From contig CATNEN010000001.1 of NCBI GenBank assembly GCA_950097015.1, forward strand, positions 20,451,501 to 20,515,500: a DNA stretch of 64,000 bases, given 5' to 3'. The notes under the pieces are model-generated. The model ran no database searches and had not been told where the DNA came from. It was given only the letters and a program-made list of their open reading frames with translations. This stretch comes from Macrostomum hystrix (lineage: Eukaryota > Platyhelminthes > Macrostomidae). The stretch's first letter is position 1. Every line of letters begins with the position of its first letter. Positions 43,001 to 50,489 of the stretch are shown here, in pieces. Position numbers and translations under genes: made by a program.

Positions 43001-44918
43001 ACTCACCATGTTGGCGGGAAGAACATTTTGCCGCCAAGGAAAATTGATCCGGATAGCAATATATACCAGCACGTGATACGACTGCCATTGCTGCAAATTT
43101 AAATCAGCATTACAATTATTTTGTGCTACTTACTACTTTCAAGTAGCATGGTAAAATTGTGGCAGGACAATTTAAACAAGAGAGACGTGGGTTGAGACTA
43201 ATCCTGAGGATCTGGAGTGGGTTGAGACTAATCCTGAGGATCTGGTGTGGGTTGAGACTAATCCTGAGGATCTGGAGTGGGTTGAGACTAATCCTGAGGA
43301 TCTGGAGTGGATTGGGACTAATCCTGAGGATCTGGAGTGGATTGGGACTAGTTCTGAGGATCTGGAGTGGGTTGAGACTAATCCTGAGGATCTGGTGTGG
43401 GTTGAGACTAATCCTGAGGATCTGGAGTGGGTTGAGACTAATCCTGAGGATCTGGTGTGGGTTGAGACTAATCCTGAGAATCTGGAGTGGGTTGAGACTA
43501 GTCCTGAGAATCTGGTGTGGGTTGGGACTAGTCCTGAGGATCTGGCGTGGGTTGGGACTAGTCCTGAGGATCTGGCGTGGGTTGGGACTAAGTCCTGGGG
43601 ATCTGGAGTGGGTTGGGACTAATCCTAAGGATCTGGAGTGGGTTGAGACTAATCCTGAGGATCTGGTGTGGGTTGAGACTAATCCTGAGGATCTGGAGTG
43701 GGTTGGGACTAATCCTGAGGATCGGCAGTGTTGGGATGGAACACAGAGATCAGAGGAACGCCAAGAATATAATCGGTGAATGTCACCTGAAGATGACAGT
43801 GTTGGGCACTGGATATTCCTCGTGTCGAATAATCCAAGCGATAGATTTGAGCAGATTCTCTCGATAATGCTTGAGTTCGTCAATGCTGCGCAGAAAAGCG
43901 AACAGAAAGTCGTGCTCCTGTAGCGGTGGAAAATTTGCTAGGAATGAGTTACTGTTTCTTTACATAGCAAGCATTTGAATAATTTCCAATGAAACCAATG
44001 AAAACTGACTTCAACTGACTGGATGCATTTTCAGCCTATGTAAACACAAATTTATTGCCTACCAAATTTAGCCAAGAATGTCGACAAACGATTGTGTAAC
44101 ATTCGAATTTATTCTGTTAAAATGAAATGCATCAGATAGGTATTTACACACGTTTGTAGCTCGCATAATATCATAATGCCTAACTACTGCAGTTCTGGTC
44201 AAGTGGGTGACCGCATCGCATCAACTGTCATCATGTCTATTTTTACCGCCCGTTATATTCTAGCTAATAAAGATTCGCTTGAAAGTTTCTTATCGGATAA
44301 TAATAATAATAATAGTAATAATTGCAGGAGGGCTGCCGGCAATGGCACATCATTTAGTGACACTAGACCCGCAGCCAGCGAGGACTCGAGGAGGCAATTC
44401 TGCCCATTTCGGCGGCTCCTGAGCACACACGCACACAGATACTGTACGCAGGCACACTCTCACACAGGTGTGTACATCTGCCCTGACTTTCTCATCGTCA
44501 GGCAGTGTACACCTCACTGTGCCTTGGAGGTTGGCCCTTAAGGGTGCAAATTGCACGACAAGCCACCAAGCCAAATAAATGTGGCCTCGCCGTGGAATCG
44601 AACTTAGGGACCTTGGTGCGAAAGGCAAACGCGTTAACCGCTCTGCCACCGACCCCCTTATCGGATAATAAGCCTGTCACTCTAGTTTAGACCTTTGAGT
44701 CTGTTTGATAAGATTTTTGTGCAGACCAGAAACCTGTAAGATAGTATTTTAATAACCGATTAAGAGTAAAAGCGGAGAACAGAACATCAGCTACTGAGCA
44801 TGCATAATGAGCTGGGCACACGAAGGCACACAATTTACTTGCTTCTTACCTCGTCAGTTCGCTCATGACTCGGAATGCGCAGAATTTTAATTAGGTCGCT
44901 GTAATCGTTGTTAAACAT
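21249..44918 (-). CDS. Rap guanine nucleotide exchange factor, RAPGEF2/6 (PDZ-GEF) type, complete, 12 exons
   Basis: A guanine-nucleotide exchange factor predicted to activate Rap GTPases at junctions and membranes. Twelve exons add to 3,750 nt (1,249 residues) without a frame error. Domain order matches RAPGEF2: degenerate cyclic-nucleotide-binding domain 1 (about residues 1-120), CNBD 2 (about 240-365), RasGEF N-terminal/REM (about 370-530), PDZ (about 535-595), Ras-association (about 695-785), CDC25 catalytic (807-992) and a Pro-rich tail ending in a class I PDZ ligand, ITFV. The start at 44918-44916 gives MFNNDYSDLIKILR, co-linear with the human N-terminus. Exon coordinates are in the block entries that follow. 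Intron 8 (26014-36426) hosts another gene and an LTR element. Confidence 0.95.
22040..22790. repeat. Polypurine minisatellite in RapGEF intron 11
   Basis: About 750 bp of gaaagaaatggggaa-type units with aggaaatagggg variants. One strand is almost pure purine. Long Phe/Ser/Pro open frames on the other strand are artefacts of the repeat. Confidence 0.93.
23398..23716. repeat. 16-bp G-rich minisatellite in RapGEF intron 11
   Basis: About 20 units of ggacaggtggggaaca or ...gaagag. Each unit has a G4 run, so the plus strand could form G-quadruplexes. Confidence 0.93.
24235..24440. repeat. 22-bp minisatellite in RapGEF intron 10
   Basis: Nine or ten units built on gtacaggatgtcttatgata and gtacagaatgctgtaggatc. 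Confidence 0.88.
25110..25375. repeat. 22-bp minisatellite in RapGEF intron 9
   Basis: About a dozen degenerate units of aggttacctgaagggtaag. In the sense of the RapGEF gene (minus strand) each unit reads cttacccttcaggtaacc, an acceptor-like pyrimidine tract with cag directly followed by gtaa. Confidence 0.85.
25456..26013 (-). CDS. RapGEF exon 9: CDC25 catalytic domain
   Basis: A single 558-nt exon, phase 0 at both ends. It shows RVRLLKHFLKVAQHCRQLNN, AWEKLPKKYRDVWKSLEKL and DGLVNFEKLRLLARE, all aligning with the RAPGEF2 exchange domain. The upstream intron is 10.4 kb and the downstream intron contains a minisatellite. Confidence 0.94.
26014..27323. other. Start of RapGEF intron 8 / 5' flank of the nested gene
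   Basis: AT-rich, with no exon of either gene. About 200 bp at 26500-26690 resemble 30160-30345 in the second copy of the nested locus, so the duplication includes upstream sequence. Short degenerate repeats ggccgataccaac occur at 26110-26200. Confidence 0.55.
27324..28373 (+). CDS. Secreted Cys-containing protein with LamG/jelly-roll-like C-terminus, nested in RapGEF intron 8
   Basis: An intronless 349-residue protein encoded on the strand opposite the host gene. The ATG at 27324 was chosen because it is followed by a signal peptide (FAAIKALIFMIVCLSTLYS). The middle is Cys-rich (SKCLNESM, SLVNCFVSS, SSCTMFRFSQVCN). The C-terminal half resembles a concanavalin/LamG-like beta-sandwich: YTWVLHLKRTPGKSCFIELA, AGIVFDRVSAGLRFFVN, LRGVIRAVAVSNSAVSGDAI. 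INCS is a possible N-glycosylation site. The frame is open 59 codons further upstream (from 27147) but without a signal peptide. I do not recognise the specific family, so a secreted or extracellular role is inference. A decayed second copy lies at 29818-30795. Confidence 0.75.
   Translation: MIKFAAIKALIFMIVCLSTLYSRIHGVEYSAGSSYKFIKSKCLNESMSVWRKSEVSESLVNCFVSSREFRLNSVAVVQRNRQDSSCTMFRFSQVCNLLRLLQGSSSTVTTAGLRNQDCEILVDSEYDAITANQHFSAVWVGDRGPALENVVCGSGGRRNPMRSSGVMWTSEGAVMDGVKSRLWVDDPVGLDFASSYTWVLHLKRTPGKSCFIELAACSNMNSYSDHFFESSIMEGINCSLYLNPGVPSRYQTKSVLPVDPDQFIVAGIVFDRVSAGLRFFVNTEFVQDGQVMSLGQNSVFSQLNRCVKIGWRNPSAYLLRGVIRAVAVSNSAVSGDAIRNLFAGVSLKP
28445..29395. repeat. 64-bp minisatellite downstream of the nested gene
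   Basis: About 15 units of 64 bp containing tagtctctcggcacaatatc and gcattattctggaatcatat. It begins about 70 bp after the stop codon of the nested gene. The same repeat follows the pseudogene copy at 30905. Confidence 0.93.
29818..30795 (+). pseudogene. Broken second copy of the nested secreted-protein gene
   Basis: A short N-terminal remnant at about 29818-29915 matches the first gene around its SYKFIKSKCLNES segment. After a gap with 5'-flank-like sequence, the C-terminal half resumes at about 30345 (ILKRTPDKICFIEL, GIVFDRVSES). It then shifts frame, meets an in-frame stop near 30638, and resumes as KIGWHDPPAYLLKGVIRAVA up to a stop at 30793-30795. Deletion, frameshift and stop make it a pseudogene. 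Confidence 0.8.
30905..31304. repeat. 64-bp minisatellite downstream of the pseudogene copy
   Basis: Six to seven units of the same 64-bp monomer as at 28445. The LTR element is inserted within it, and degenerate repeat sequence continues on the far side at 34468-34560. Confidence 0.92.
31305..31518 (+). repeat. 5' LTR
   Basis: 214 bp, TG...CA ends, containing a TATA-like aaatatataaat near 31436. It differs from the 3' LTR at two bases (in gtagtc/gtattc and cgcac/cgcat). Confidence 0.93.
31541..34139 (+). pseudogene. Rearranged gag-pol remnant (gag fragment, RT, RNase H, integrase)
   Basis: A gag-like N-terminus (MAFLQLPPPAHFSI) runs through about 31750 and joins reverse transcriptase (YFSELDVAKAFHQIE, VHDDILVYA) with no recognisable protease. 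RT ends abruptly at 32225, where 43 bp of the gag fragment (31690-31732) recur at 32230-32272. RNase H follows (FKVITDHKPLISLF, RLQDLVFRVVYQPG). Integrase (CTDHFSRFPLVEV, VTTDNGPPFAS, NGATERCNQGL) runs to 34139. A 107-bp duplication (32992 and 33099) breaks the integrase zinc-finger region. No intact polyprotein is possible. Confidence 0.88.
34254..34467 (+). repeat. 3' LTR
   Basis: 214 bp, the partner of the LTR at 31305, directly followed by the gttat target duplication. Confidence 0.93.
34560..35560. other. Intronic AT-rich stretch, no gene recognised
   Basis: Part of RapGEF intron 8 between the LTR element and the 38-bp array. Only short open frames without family signatures. Confidence 0.5.
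35620..36310. repeat. 38-bp minisatellite in RapGEF intron 8
   Basis: About 18 units containing aatgaatggttagaggtttc and tatgaaatataggagat. It lies about 120 bp from the exon 8 donor (36427). Confidence 0.93.
36427..37974 (-). CDS. RapGEF exons 7-8: REM, PDZ and RA domains
   Basis: Exon 7 is 37974-37300 and exon 8 is 37068-36427, both phase 0. Exon 7 carries YADDFLLTYRTFLESG and FLLWTNNHFNDFDD (REM domain) and a PDZ domain around FVRDVADGSPAAAAGIRAAD. Exon 8 has a long Ser/Gly/Ala linker, then an RA domain (DHVIRVFRPDGAFKLLCI, NARYYIKQQKELAD). Confidence 0.93.
38204..44918 (-). CDS. RapGEF exons 1-6: two cyclic-nucleotide-binding-like domains
   Basis: Exons, in transcription order: 44918-44850, 43917-43787, 43090-43007, 41635-41560, 39488-39342, 38797-38204. 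CNBD 1 is split over exons 2-4, with ITCWYILLSGSIFLGGKMFF being diagnostic. Exon 6 contains SSDTSSAYSGSGELD, very close to the vertebrate serine-rich linker, then LDSWSVIVDGEVEIQ and FGVKPTTERQFHVGVMRS of CNBD 2. The phosphate-binding Arg/Glu cassette of true cAMP receptors is not apparent, as in vertebrate PDZ-GEFs. Confidence 0.92.
38868..39153 (-). repeat. tRNA-derived SINE, family 1, in RapGEF intron 5
   Basis: A reverse-orientation family-1 copy with its tRNA-like head near 39085-39150. A second short family-1 fragment (39170-39207) directly follows, suggesting two insertions or a duplication. Confidence 0.8.
39725..40385. repeat. 27-bp minisatellite in RapGEF intron 4
   Basis: About 24 units of gatgggcaagctgggatatg plus ggataat. 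Units with atcatgagc recur at regular spacing (about 39880, 40040, 40175), pointing to higher-order duplication. Confidence 0.93.
41030..41465. repeat. 20-bp pyrimidine-rich minisatellite in RapGEF intron 4
   Basis: About 20 units of cttgtgaaatcctctctccc, with ctactgaaat variants. Confidence 0.9.
42290..42895. repeat. 34-bp minisatellite in RapGEF intron 3
   Basis: About 18 units of gacagtatgggtaatgacca plus either accctgacacaaat or gctcaaacactaat. Confidence 0.92.
43190..43730. repeat. 30-bp minisatellite in RapGEF intron 2
   Basis: About 18 units of gagtgggttgagactaatcc plus tgaggatctg. Open frames across it on both strands (repeats of LRLILRIWSG) are artefacts. Confidence 0.93.
44304..44656 (-). 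repeat. tRNA-derived SINE, family 1, with target-site duplication, in RapGEF intron 1 / upstream side
   Basis: A full-length reverse copy with a (taa)n tail at the left and tRNA-like head at the right. The flanking ttatcggataata occurs on both sides (about 44291 and 44657) as a target-site duplication, so the insertion is fairly recent and LINE-mediated. It lies in RapGEF intron 1. Confidence 0.88.
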
Positions 44919-45189
44919 TTAGAGAAAAACTCCTGCTTATGGATTCTGTAGTGCCAAAATTTGCCTCCTGCTTCTCTTTACAAGCCCTTCCGTTGAGCTA
45001 ACTGATGACTTGTTGACTGTTCAGCTAATAACTAGAGCCTCTGATTCAGTGGCTTTCATTGGGAGCTGAGCTGCTGAATTTCTGAAAACTGTAAATCATA
45101 TGGACATTATTTCAAAACACGCATTTAACAAAATAACAAGAAATCAGTACATGCACTTTTAGTAAGACAGATTGTTGGAATGTGCATGA

Positions 45190-45345
45190 CTCTTAAGATT
45201 CATGGCTTAAAGGTCAGGGGTTCGAGTCCTGAATACAATGGTAGAATTTGTATCCGTTAGCGAGAAGCTTCGCTCTGCATGGCCTCACTTCACCCAGCTG
45301 TTAAATGGGAACCAACATTAGCTTGGCTAATTGTGGTTGAGTGTG
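45190..45345 (+). repeat. tRNA-derived SINE, family 2
   Basis: A tRNA-like head with B-box ggggttcgagtcctgaa is followed by a body containing cacttcacccagctgttaaa and tggga. The same body occurs at 58138 (reverse) and 63306. It differs from family 1 in both head and body. Confidence 0.7.
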
Positions 45346-45539
45346 GCATTCCCACGGGGCATACTAAATTCTATATGCTTCTTTTAAACATACAATTGAG
45401 GTCATAATCATGTTTTAGAAAAAATATTTTCAAGAAAAATGGCTGTCTAGTTAAGGATGTGTTATTTAGGATATAAACTGTGTTTGCAAAGATTAAAGCA
45501 AAAACTGCTAGAATATCTTAGCATAGGCCTACTTGACTT

Positions 45540-45906
45540 AATAATAATAATAATAATAATTGGAGGAGGGCTGTGGGCAATGGCACATCAATTAGTGACA
45601 CTAGACCCACAGCCAGCGAGGAGGCAATTCTGCCCATTTCGCTGACTCCTGAGCACACATGCACACAGATGCTGTATGCAGGCACACGCTCACACGTGTG
45701 TACATCTGCCCTGAATTTCTCATCATCAGACAGTATACACTTCACTGTACCTTGGAGGTTGGCCCTCAAGGGCATGAATTGCACGACAAGCCCACAAGCC
45801 TTCTCTCCATGGCTGCGCCCCAAATAAATGTGACCTTGCCATGGAATTGAACTTAGGGACCATGGTGCAAGAGGCAAACGTGATAACCACTCTGCCACCG
45901 ACCCCC
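45540..45906 (-). repeat. tRNA-derived SINE, family 1, with target-site duplication
   Basis: Reverse copy with a (taa)n tail at the left. Flanked by ctacttgactt at about 45529 and 45909, an 11-bp target-site duplication. Confidence 0.87.
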
Positions 45907-48298
45907 TGTCTACTTGACTTGGGCTTATTTAAGTTTTTAATTTAAGTTTCTAAACTTGGGCTATATACTTCCAGTAATACAATATCAACTACCATATTAA
46001 TCTTATTTTAGGCAACCATGCCTGATGTAGGGAGGCATATAGCTAGCTAGACTAAAATTGACAGGCTTAAATTACATAAACAAAACATACTATGATAGCT
46101 AAGAGTCCTTTCTATTGCCCATGCACCAACTAGACAACAATGCTTACATATATTATTCTTTTTGTTTAAAAAATGTTCCTAAAATTGTTTTACTAAACTG
46201 TGTGTTCTTATACTAGCTATAGTAATGTTCTGCTGCACTTTTTATGGCTTTTGTGATAAAATCTACATGTGTCAAGTTGCCAAGGGTTAGATTTTTTGCA
46301 TAAGCACTAGCATATTTGATACACAAATTAACACTATGCCTCAGTACTACTATGCAAAGCCTTAAAAAATTATTGGAATTTCACCCAAACATACTGAATA
46401 AGCATGAATACAGTGCCTGCATTATTTCCATCTTTGGTTGTCACCTACCTTTATCTAGACAGATTTGCCCAACTTTTACAACCCTGATACAAATTTTCAA
46501 TTTTCACTGCTCAAGCCAAAATATTAGGCATGGCTCAACCACAGCAAACTATTGCCTGGTAACTGTCTCTCAACCAATCAGTTACCATCCAACACTGATA
46601 GCATTCAGGCACTGCCCAAAAATTATAGGGTGGAATTCCATTCACATGGTATCAAAAATAGAAAGCAAAATGGCTTGGTAGTTCAACTATTAATATATTC
46701 AAGCATTTGTTATCATAGGGCCTACTGAAAGACCATTAAACTTTTAAATAGGCTAACTTAAATACAGAAGGGAAAAAGGAATGCTTTATAAAAAATGATT
46801 AGGCAATCCATTAGAGTCTAAAATTATTCGCTTCATGAACCACTTGGTCTTGGGCATACAAAGTTACTGCCATAAAGTTATGAAACATATCAATATAACA
46901 TCACATAATATGCTTATATTACATAAATATGAAAATACAGAAATTAAATTGACCAACCTTTACAACCCAACCAAGCTAGCTATAGTATTGAAAAGAATTA
47001 TCACAAAAACAATACATGGAATAAAACAAAACTATACACTATACTGTCTTGTTGTTAGGCCCAGCAAATAGGTCTAAAACCTGTGGTTTGTAGTTTCAGT
47101 GCAGCTGCAGTGCTAAGCTAGTACCAGTCTACCAGACAGAAGGTGTGGCTTTAAGCTAGGCAAAGCTATCATTTACAAAAAATGAAAAAATAAAATGTAC
47201 AGAACACAAACTTTAAATAGGCCCTACACACAAATGGTCAGTCCATCAACTGAAGCCTCCAATTTAGGCAGTTAGAAAGGCATAGGAGGCTAGGCCTACC
47301 TAAATTTAAGATCAGGACTAGAGTGGTAGGAGACTAAGCTAGCTAGGATAACTAACAAGTAACAATAGCAAGCTATTATTGAGGCAGAACTTTATGACTG
47401 CATTTTTGCATTCAATCTTAATGGAAAATGTATTTTTTTATATTAAAAATAGGGCCTATAGACTTATGGCGGCTTATGCTTATTAGCTTAGGTGCAATCA
47501 AATAAGTTAAGGTCCTTGGCCTAGAGTCCTAGAAATGGTGCTAGAAAATTGAATCCTAATCACAAAAATATCAGATTTTACATTTAGTGGTCGAAAGCTA
47601 TGGTAAAATATATTGATAATTGACAGATGATTAACATTTATATTGTAACATAGCTACATAGGCCTCGCTGCGTCCGTCATGGAGGCTCCCCGCCGCTAAG
47701 TCAAAAGTTTAAGTCAACATAGGCCTACGGAATTAAGTAAAGAAATACGAAAACTGGTAACCGATCAATCATTAGCTTATTGGGTATATGGAAAGCATCA
47801 AACTACTACCTTAGTCAGTGTTTGGACTTTAGAGATAAGCAAAAATTTCGCGTCACTTTGAACTTCAACGAAATTTTGTGTTTTTTTTTAATTCAATGAC
47901 GAAGAAGGATTCTTGTTAAAATGGTTTTAAAGCAGATCTTTCCGGTGCAATTAGTGCCAATAACAAAAACAATTATTTTTTAATTAAGATGACAGCAAAA
48001 CGAATATAATTAATGTTTTTCAACTTTTACTAATTTTGATACATTCGATTCGAGGGATTAAATAATTGCTTTCAGCGGCATCAATAATTCACTTTTTAAA
48101 ACTTTATTTTCCAAAAACATGTTTCCTAACACCCGCTTCATATAAAGTGTGCAATAAAACTTCCTATAGAAACTTGGCTTTTAACTGAGCAACTTATACA
48201 AATAAAAAGCATTAAATGCATATTATTAGCTAAAAGCATTTGCTTTAAGTGATTGTAGTTCTCACTGAAAAAGTCCACTAACTTGGCTCAATAAAAAT

Positions 48299-49659
48299 AT
48301 GCTTGTGACCGCGATAAATAGTTTTATTGAGAGTGCTAGCATTGTTTCCTCTGAGCTACAGAATATATTTAGCGGTGAGTCTTTTTGTTGCACAAAGGCA
48401 TAACACAAAAGTTATTTTCATCGTAATTCAAGTGTAATTACCGAGCAGTTTGTATGCAGAACGTGTATGTATTTACTACATGTTTTTAGATCTGAAGAAT
48501 TTAGGCTGCTATGAAGACTTCGACAAGAAGCTGCATATCTGCGGAAAATTAATTGGTCTCTATGCCGCCATGCTCAGTCAGTAAGTCCTCTCTACGGCTA
48601 TGAATTTCGAAAAAACCTGCCTTTTAATTATGTTAGGGGCTGCTTATCTCCAATGTATTTTAGATGCCAAGCCAGCACATTCAAGGCTTTGGATTCGATG
48701 ATTAAATCGAAATTCGCTCTTGTTGAAGTTCAACAAGCCTTCGAAGACTTTCTTCAATTCGAGGCACGTTGCACTTTATATATTATCCTGCATCAGTAGT
48801 ATTAGCTCCAAGCTTTCACTACAGACAAAATATTTAATTTAAACTTCAGGCATCATGGGACGAATTTCTAGACAAGCTTGACTCGACCGCTCTGCAGCAG
48901 CAGCAACCGCAAGCCGTGCCAACCAGTGGTTCCGTCGTATCCGATGTACTTCAGACTGAGCTAATTCGTGCCTCTGACGGCAGCCAACTGCCCTTGCGCG
49001 AGCTGATTCAGTCAAAGACGCGGTCAGTTCTGTTAGTCTTCCTGCGACACCTGGCCTGACACCCCTGACAGCAGCACGTGGCAGAGTTGCAGTGGCGGCT
49101 TGTGAGATTTTTAAGCTAGCTTTAAATTCTTTTTACATACCATATTCGCAATCAATTCACTGCCATTCCAACTGAATCACAGCCAAGCCTGCACGCAGCA
49201 AACTGCCAGGCGCTGCTGATCAGCTTCGCGTCAGATCCTGCAATAATTCGCGACTGGCTAAAACGCGTCACCGATAAATCTAAAAGTGCCAAGTGCGCTA
49301 CATTTGTTTGTTCACAGCAGCAAGATCCATCATTCGAACTAGAAGCATTCGGCGATCCGCAGCGTCGTTTATATAGACGCTTCGGTTTGACAAGATCGGC
49401 CGCCAAAAGTTGGGGCGCGGCCGCGTTGCGTCACTACGCCGAGCTGGTCGCGTCCGGGGTTCGAGCCGACCGACCGGCTAATCCGGACACGGAGGATCTG
49501 CTGCAGATGGGTGGCGACTTCCTGCTTGAACTGGCTGCTGACAGCGACAGTTGCGCGCTTGTCTATGGCTACGCCGGTGTTTCGTCGACGGATAGGCCAT
49601 CGGTAGAGACTTTGGTTGCCGCTGCCACTGCAGCTTTGCCTCAGCTAGAGCGGCAGTAA
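48299..49659 (+). CDS. Selenoprotein L-like peroxiredoxin-family protein with U-x-x-U motif
   Basis: Exons: 48299-48374, 48490-48580, 48664-48764, 48850-49101, 49183-49659. The protein is about 331 residues. Exon 4 reads VFLRHLA, TGA (49057-49059), His-Pro, TGA (49066-49068), then QQHVAEL in the same frame. Exon 5 continues with Prx-like/AhpC-TSA hallmarks: DPQRRLYRRFGLTRS, LLQMGGDFLLE and TDRPSVETLV. The motif sits after a hydrophobic strand where the thioredoxin-fold redox cysteines are expected. UxxU at this position is the signature of SelL, a diselenide oxidoreductase known from aquatic animals. A SECIS-like hairpin follows at 49901. Oddities are a one-base frame break near 48719-48722 and a GC donor for intron 3 (48765). 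The role of the alpha-helical N-terminal half is unknown. Confidence 0.87.
49057..49068 (+). other. Two predicted selenocysteine codons (UxxU)
   Basis: TGA at 49057-49059 and 49066-49068, separated by CAC CCC (His-Pro). Uninterrupted family-like coding sequence exists on both sides, and intron phase is preserved downstream. Recoding as Sec is inferred from the motif and the downstream SECIS. Confidence 0.85.
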
Positions 49660-49900
49660 AAGCAACTGTGTCAAACAGGTCGCAGTTTGATGTTACTGCA
49701 CACATTCAAGAGATGGACCAGATGTACTTTCAGTGAAGCCGGCGCACTTTAAATGACAGCGTTCAATTTTAAACAACTTTATATTTTGATAACTAACAGT
49801 GCATTGTCACCAGCTTGAGTGCATGTCTTGTAACAGCGTCGATATTTGTCTTCTTGTTATTGTTATGTACTTCGCGAGTTAGACAGAAGTGGCGAAAAAT

Positions 49901-49989
49901 CCAACGCATCCTTGACGGATCCGATTGGAAAAGCCAGATAACAAAATTGTTGCTTGGCTCAACGGGTCCCGAACATTAAAAGCGTGTGG
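49901..49989 (+). promoter_or_regulatory. SECIS element candidate (form 2)
   Basis: The quartet strands TGAC (49913-49916) and CGAA (49970-49973) can form the tandem G-A core. Helix II pairs 49917-49928 with 49959-49969 (11 pairs including G-U, with A49924 bulged). Twelve bases after the 5' quartet strand, AAAA (49929-49932) supplies the conserved unpaired adenines. A four-pair mini-helix (GCCA/TGGC) lies above them, as in form 2. A short lower helix pairs cca/tgg and cgc/gcg. The base before TGA is T rather than the usual A or G, which is a departure from consensus. Confidence 0.8.
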
Positions 49990-50005
49990 ATATAATAAGT
50001 ATAAC

Positions 50006-50011
50006 AATAAA
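50006..50011 (+). terminator. Polyadenylation signal of the selenoprotein gene
   Basis: AATAAA located 347 bp after the stop codon and just past the SECIS candidate, giving a compact 3'UTR that includes the SECIS. Confidence 0.7.
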
Positions 50012-50059
50012 TATTTCGTTGTTGATCTGCTACATAGTCTATTTATTAATTACTATTTA

Positions 50060-50472
50060 GCTTTTGTCAGGCTATCTCAGCGAATGGGCATTCAAACTCA
50101 GCCAGCCCATCTTGTCACTGCGGTTTTTTTACTGAAGCTGCTAATTTTTACCATAGACATGCATTTTAAGATCATGCTATGTATTGCTATGTATATTGCT
50201 ACGCTTGATCTCCGTCCACGCGGAGATCAAGCGTCTTCTATCAACGTTGCTGGTTGCCCTCATTTTGGCGGAACAGCTTCAAATGCTAACAAAACTATAG
50301 ACAGAATAACGTAGAACTTATATGTTGGCTGAGATTGCTCGTCCCAAGCTGAGATAGCATGGTCCTAAAATGCATGTCTATGGCAAAAATTAGCAGCTTC
50401 AAAAAAAACCGCAGTGACAAGATGGGCTGGCTGAGTTTGAATGCCCATAGGCTGAGATAGCCTGACAAAAGC
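50060..50472. mobile_element. Palindromic foldback element (MITE-like)
   Basis: Two arms of about 120 bp form an inverted repeat, starting gcttttgtcaggctatctca and ending with its complement at 50472. They flank a short central palindrome (cgcttgatctccg ... cggagatcaagcg near 50204-50234). TA dinucleotides on both sides fit a Tc1/mariner-type target. No coding capacity. Confidence 0.85.
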
Positions 50473-50489
50473 TATATTAACTATGAATA

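Larger units (their letters stand above)
44919..48298. other. Upstream region between RapGEF and the selenoprotein gene
   Basis: Divergent 5' flanks of two genes. It contains a family-2 SINE (45190-45345), a family-1 SINE (45540-45906) and about 2.3 kb of AT-rich single-copy DNA (45920-48290) with no recognisable exon. Promoters must lie here, but no motif stands out enough to call. Confidence 0.55.

Noticed and set aside
48715-48730. TGA at the exon 3 frame break as a third selenocysteine codon
   Set aside because: Sequence after it in that frame is not protein-like, whereas the neighbouring frame continues the family-like helix into exon 4.
49752-49795. ATGAC...GATA as an alternative SECIS core in the 3'UTR
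   Set aside because: The intervening strands do not pair; the hairpin at 49901-49989 is far better.
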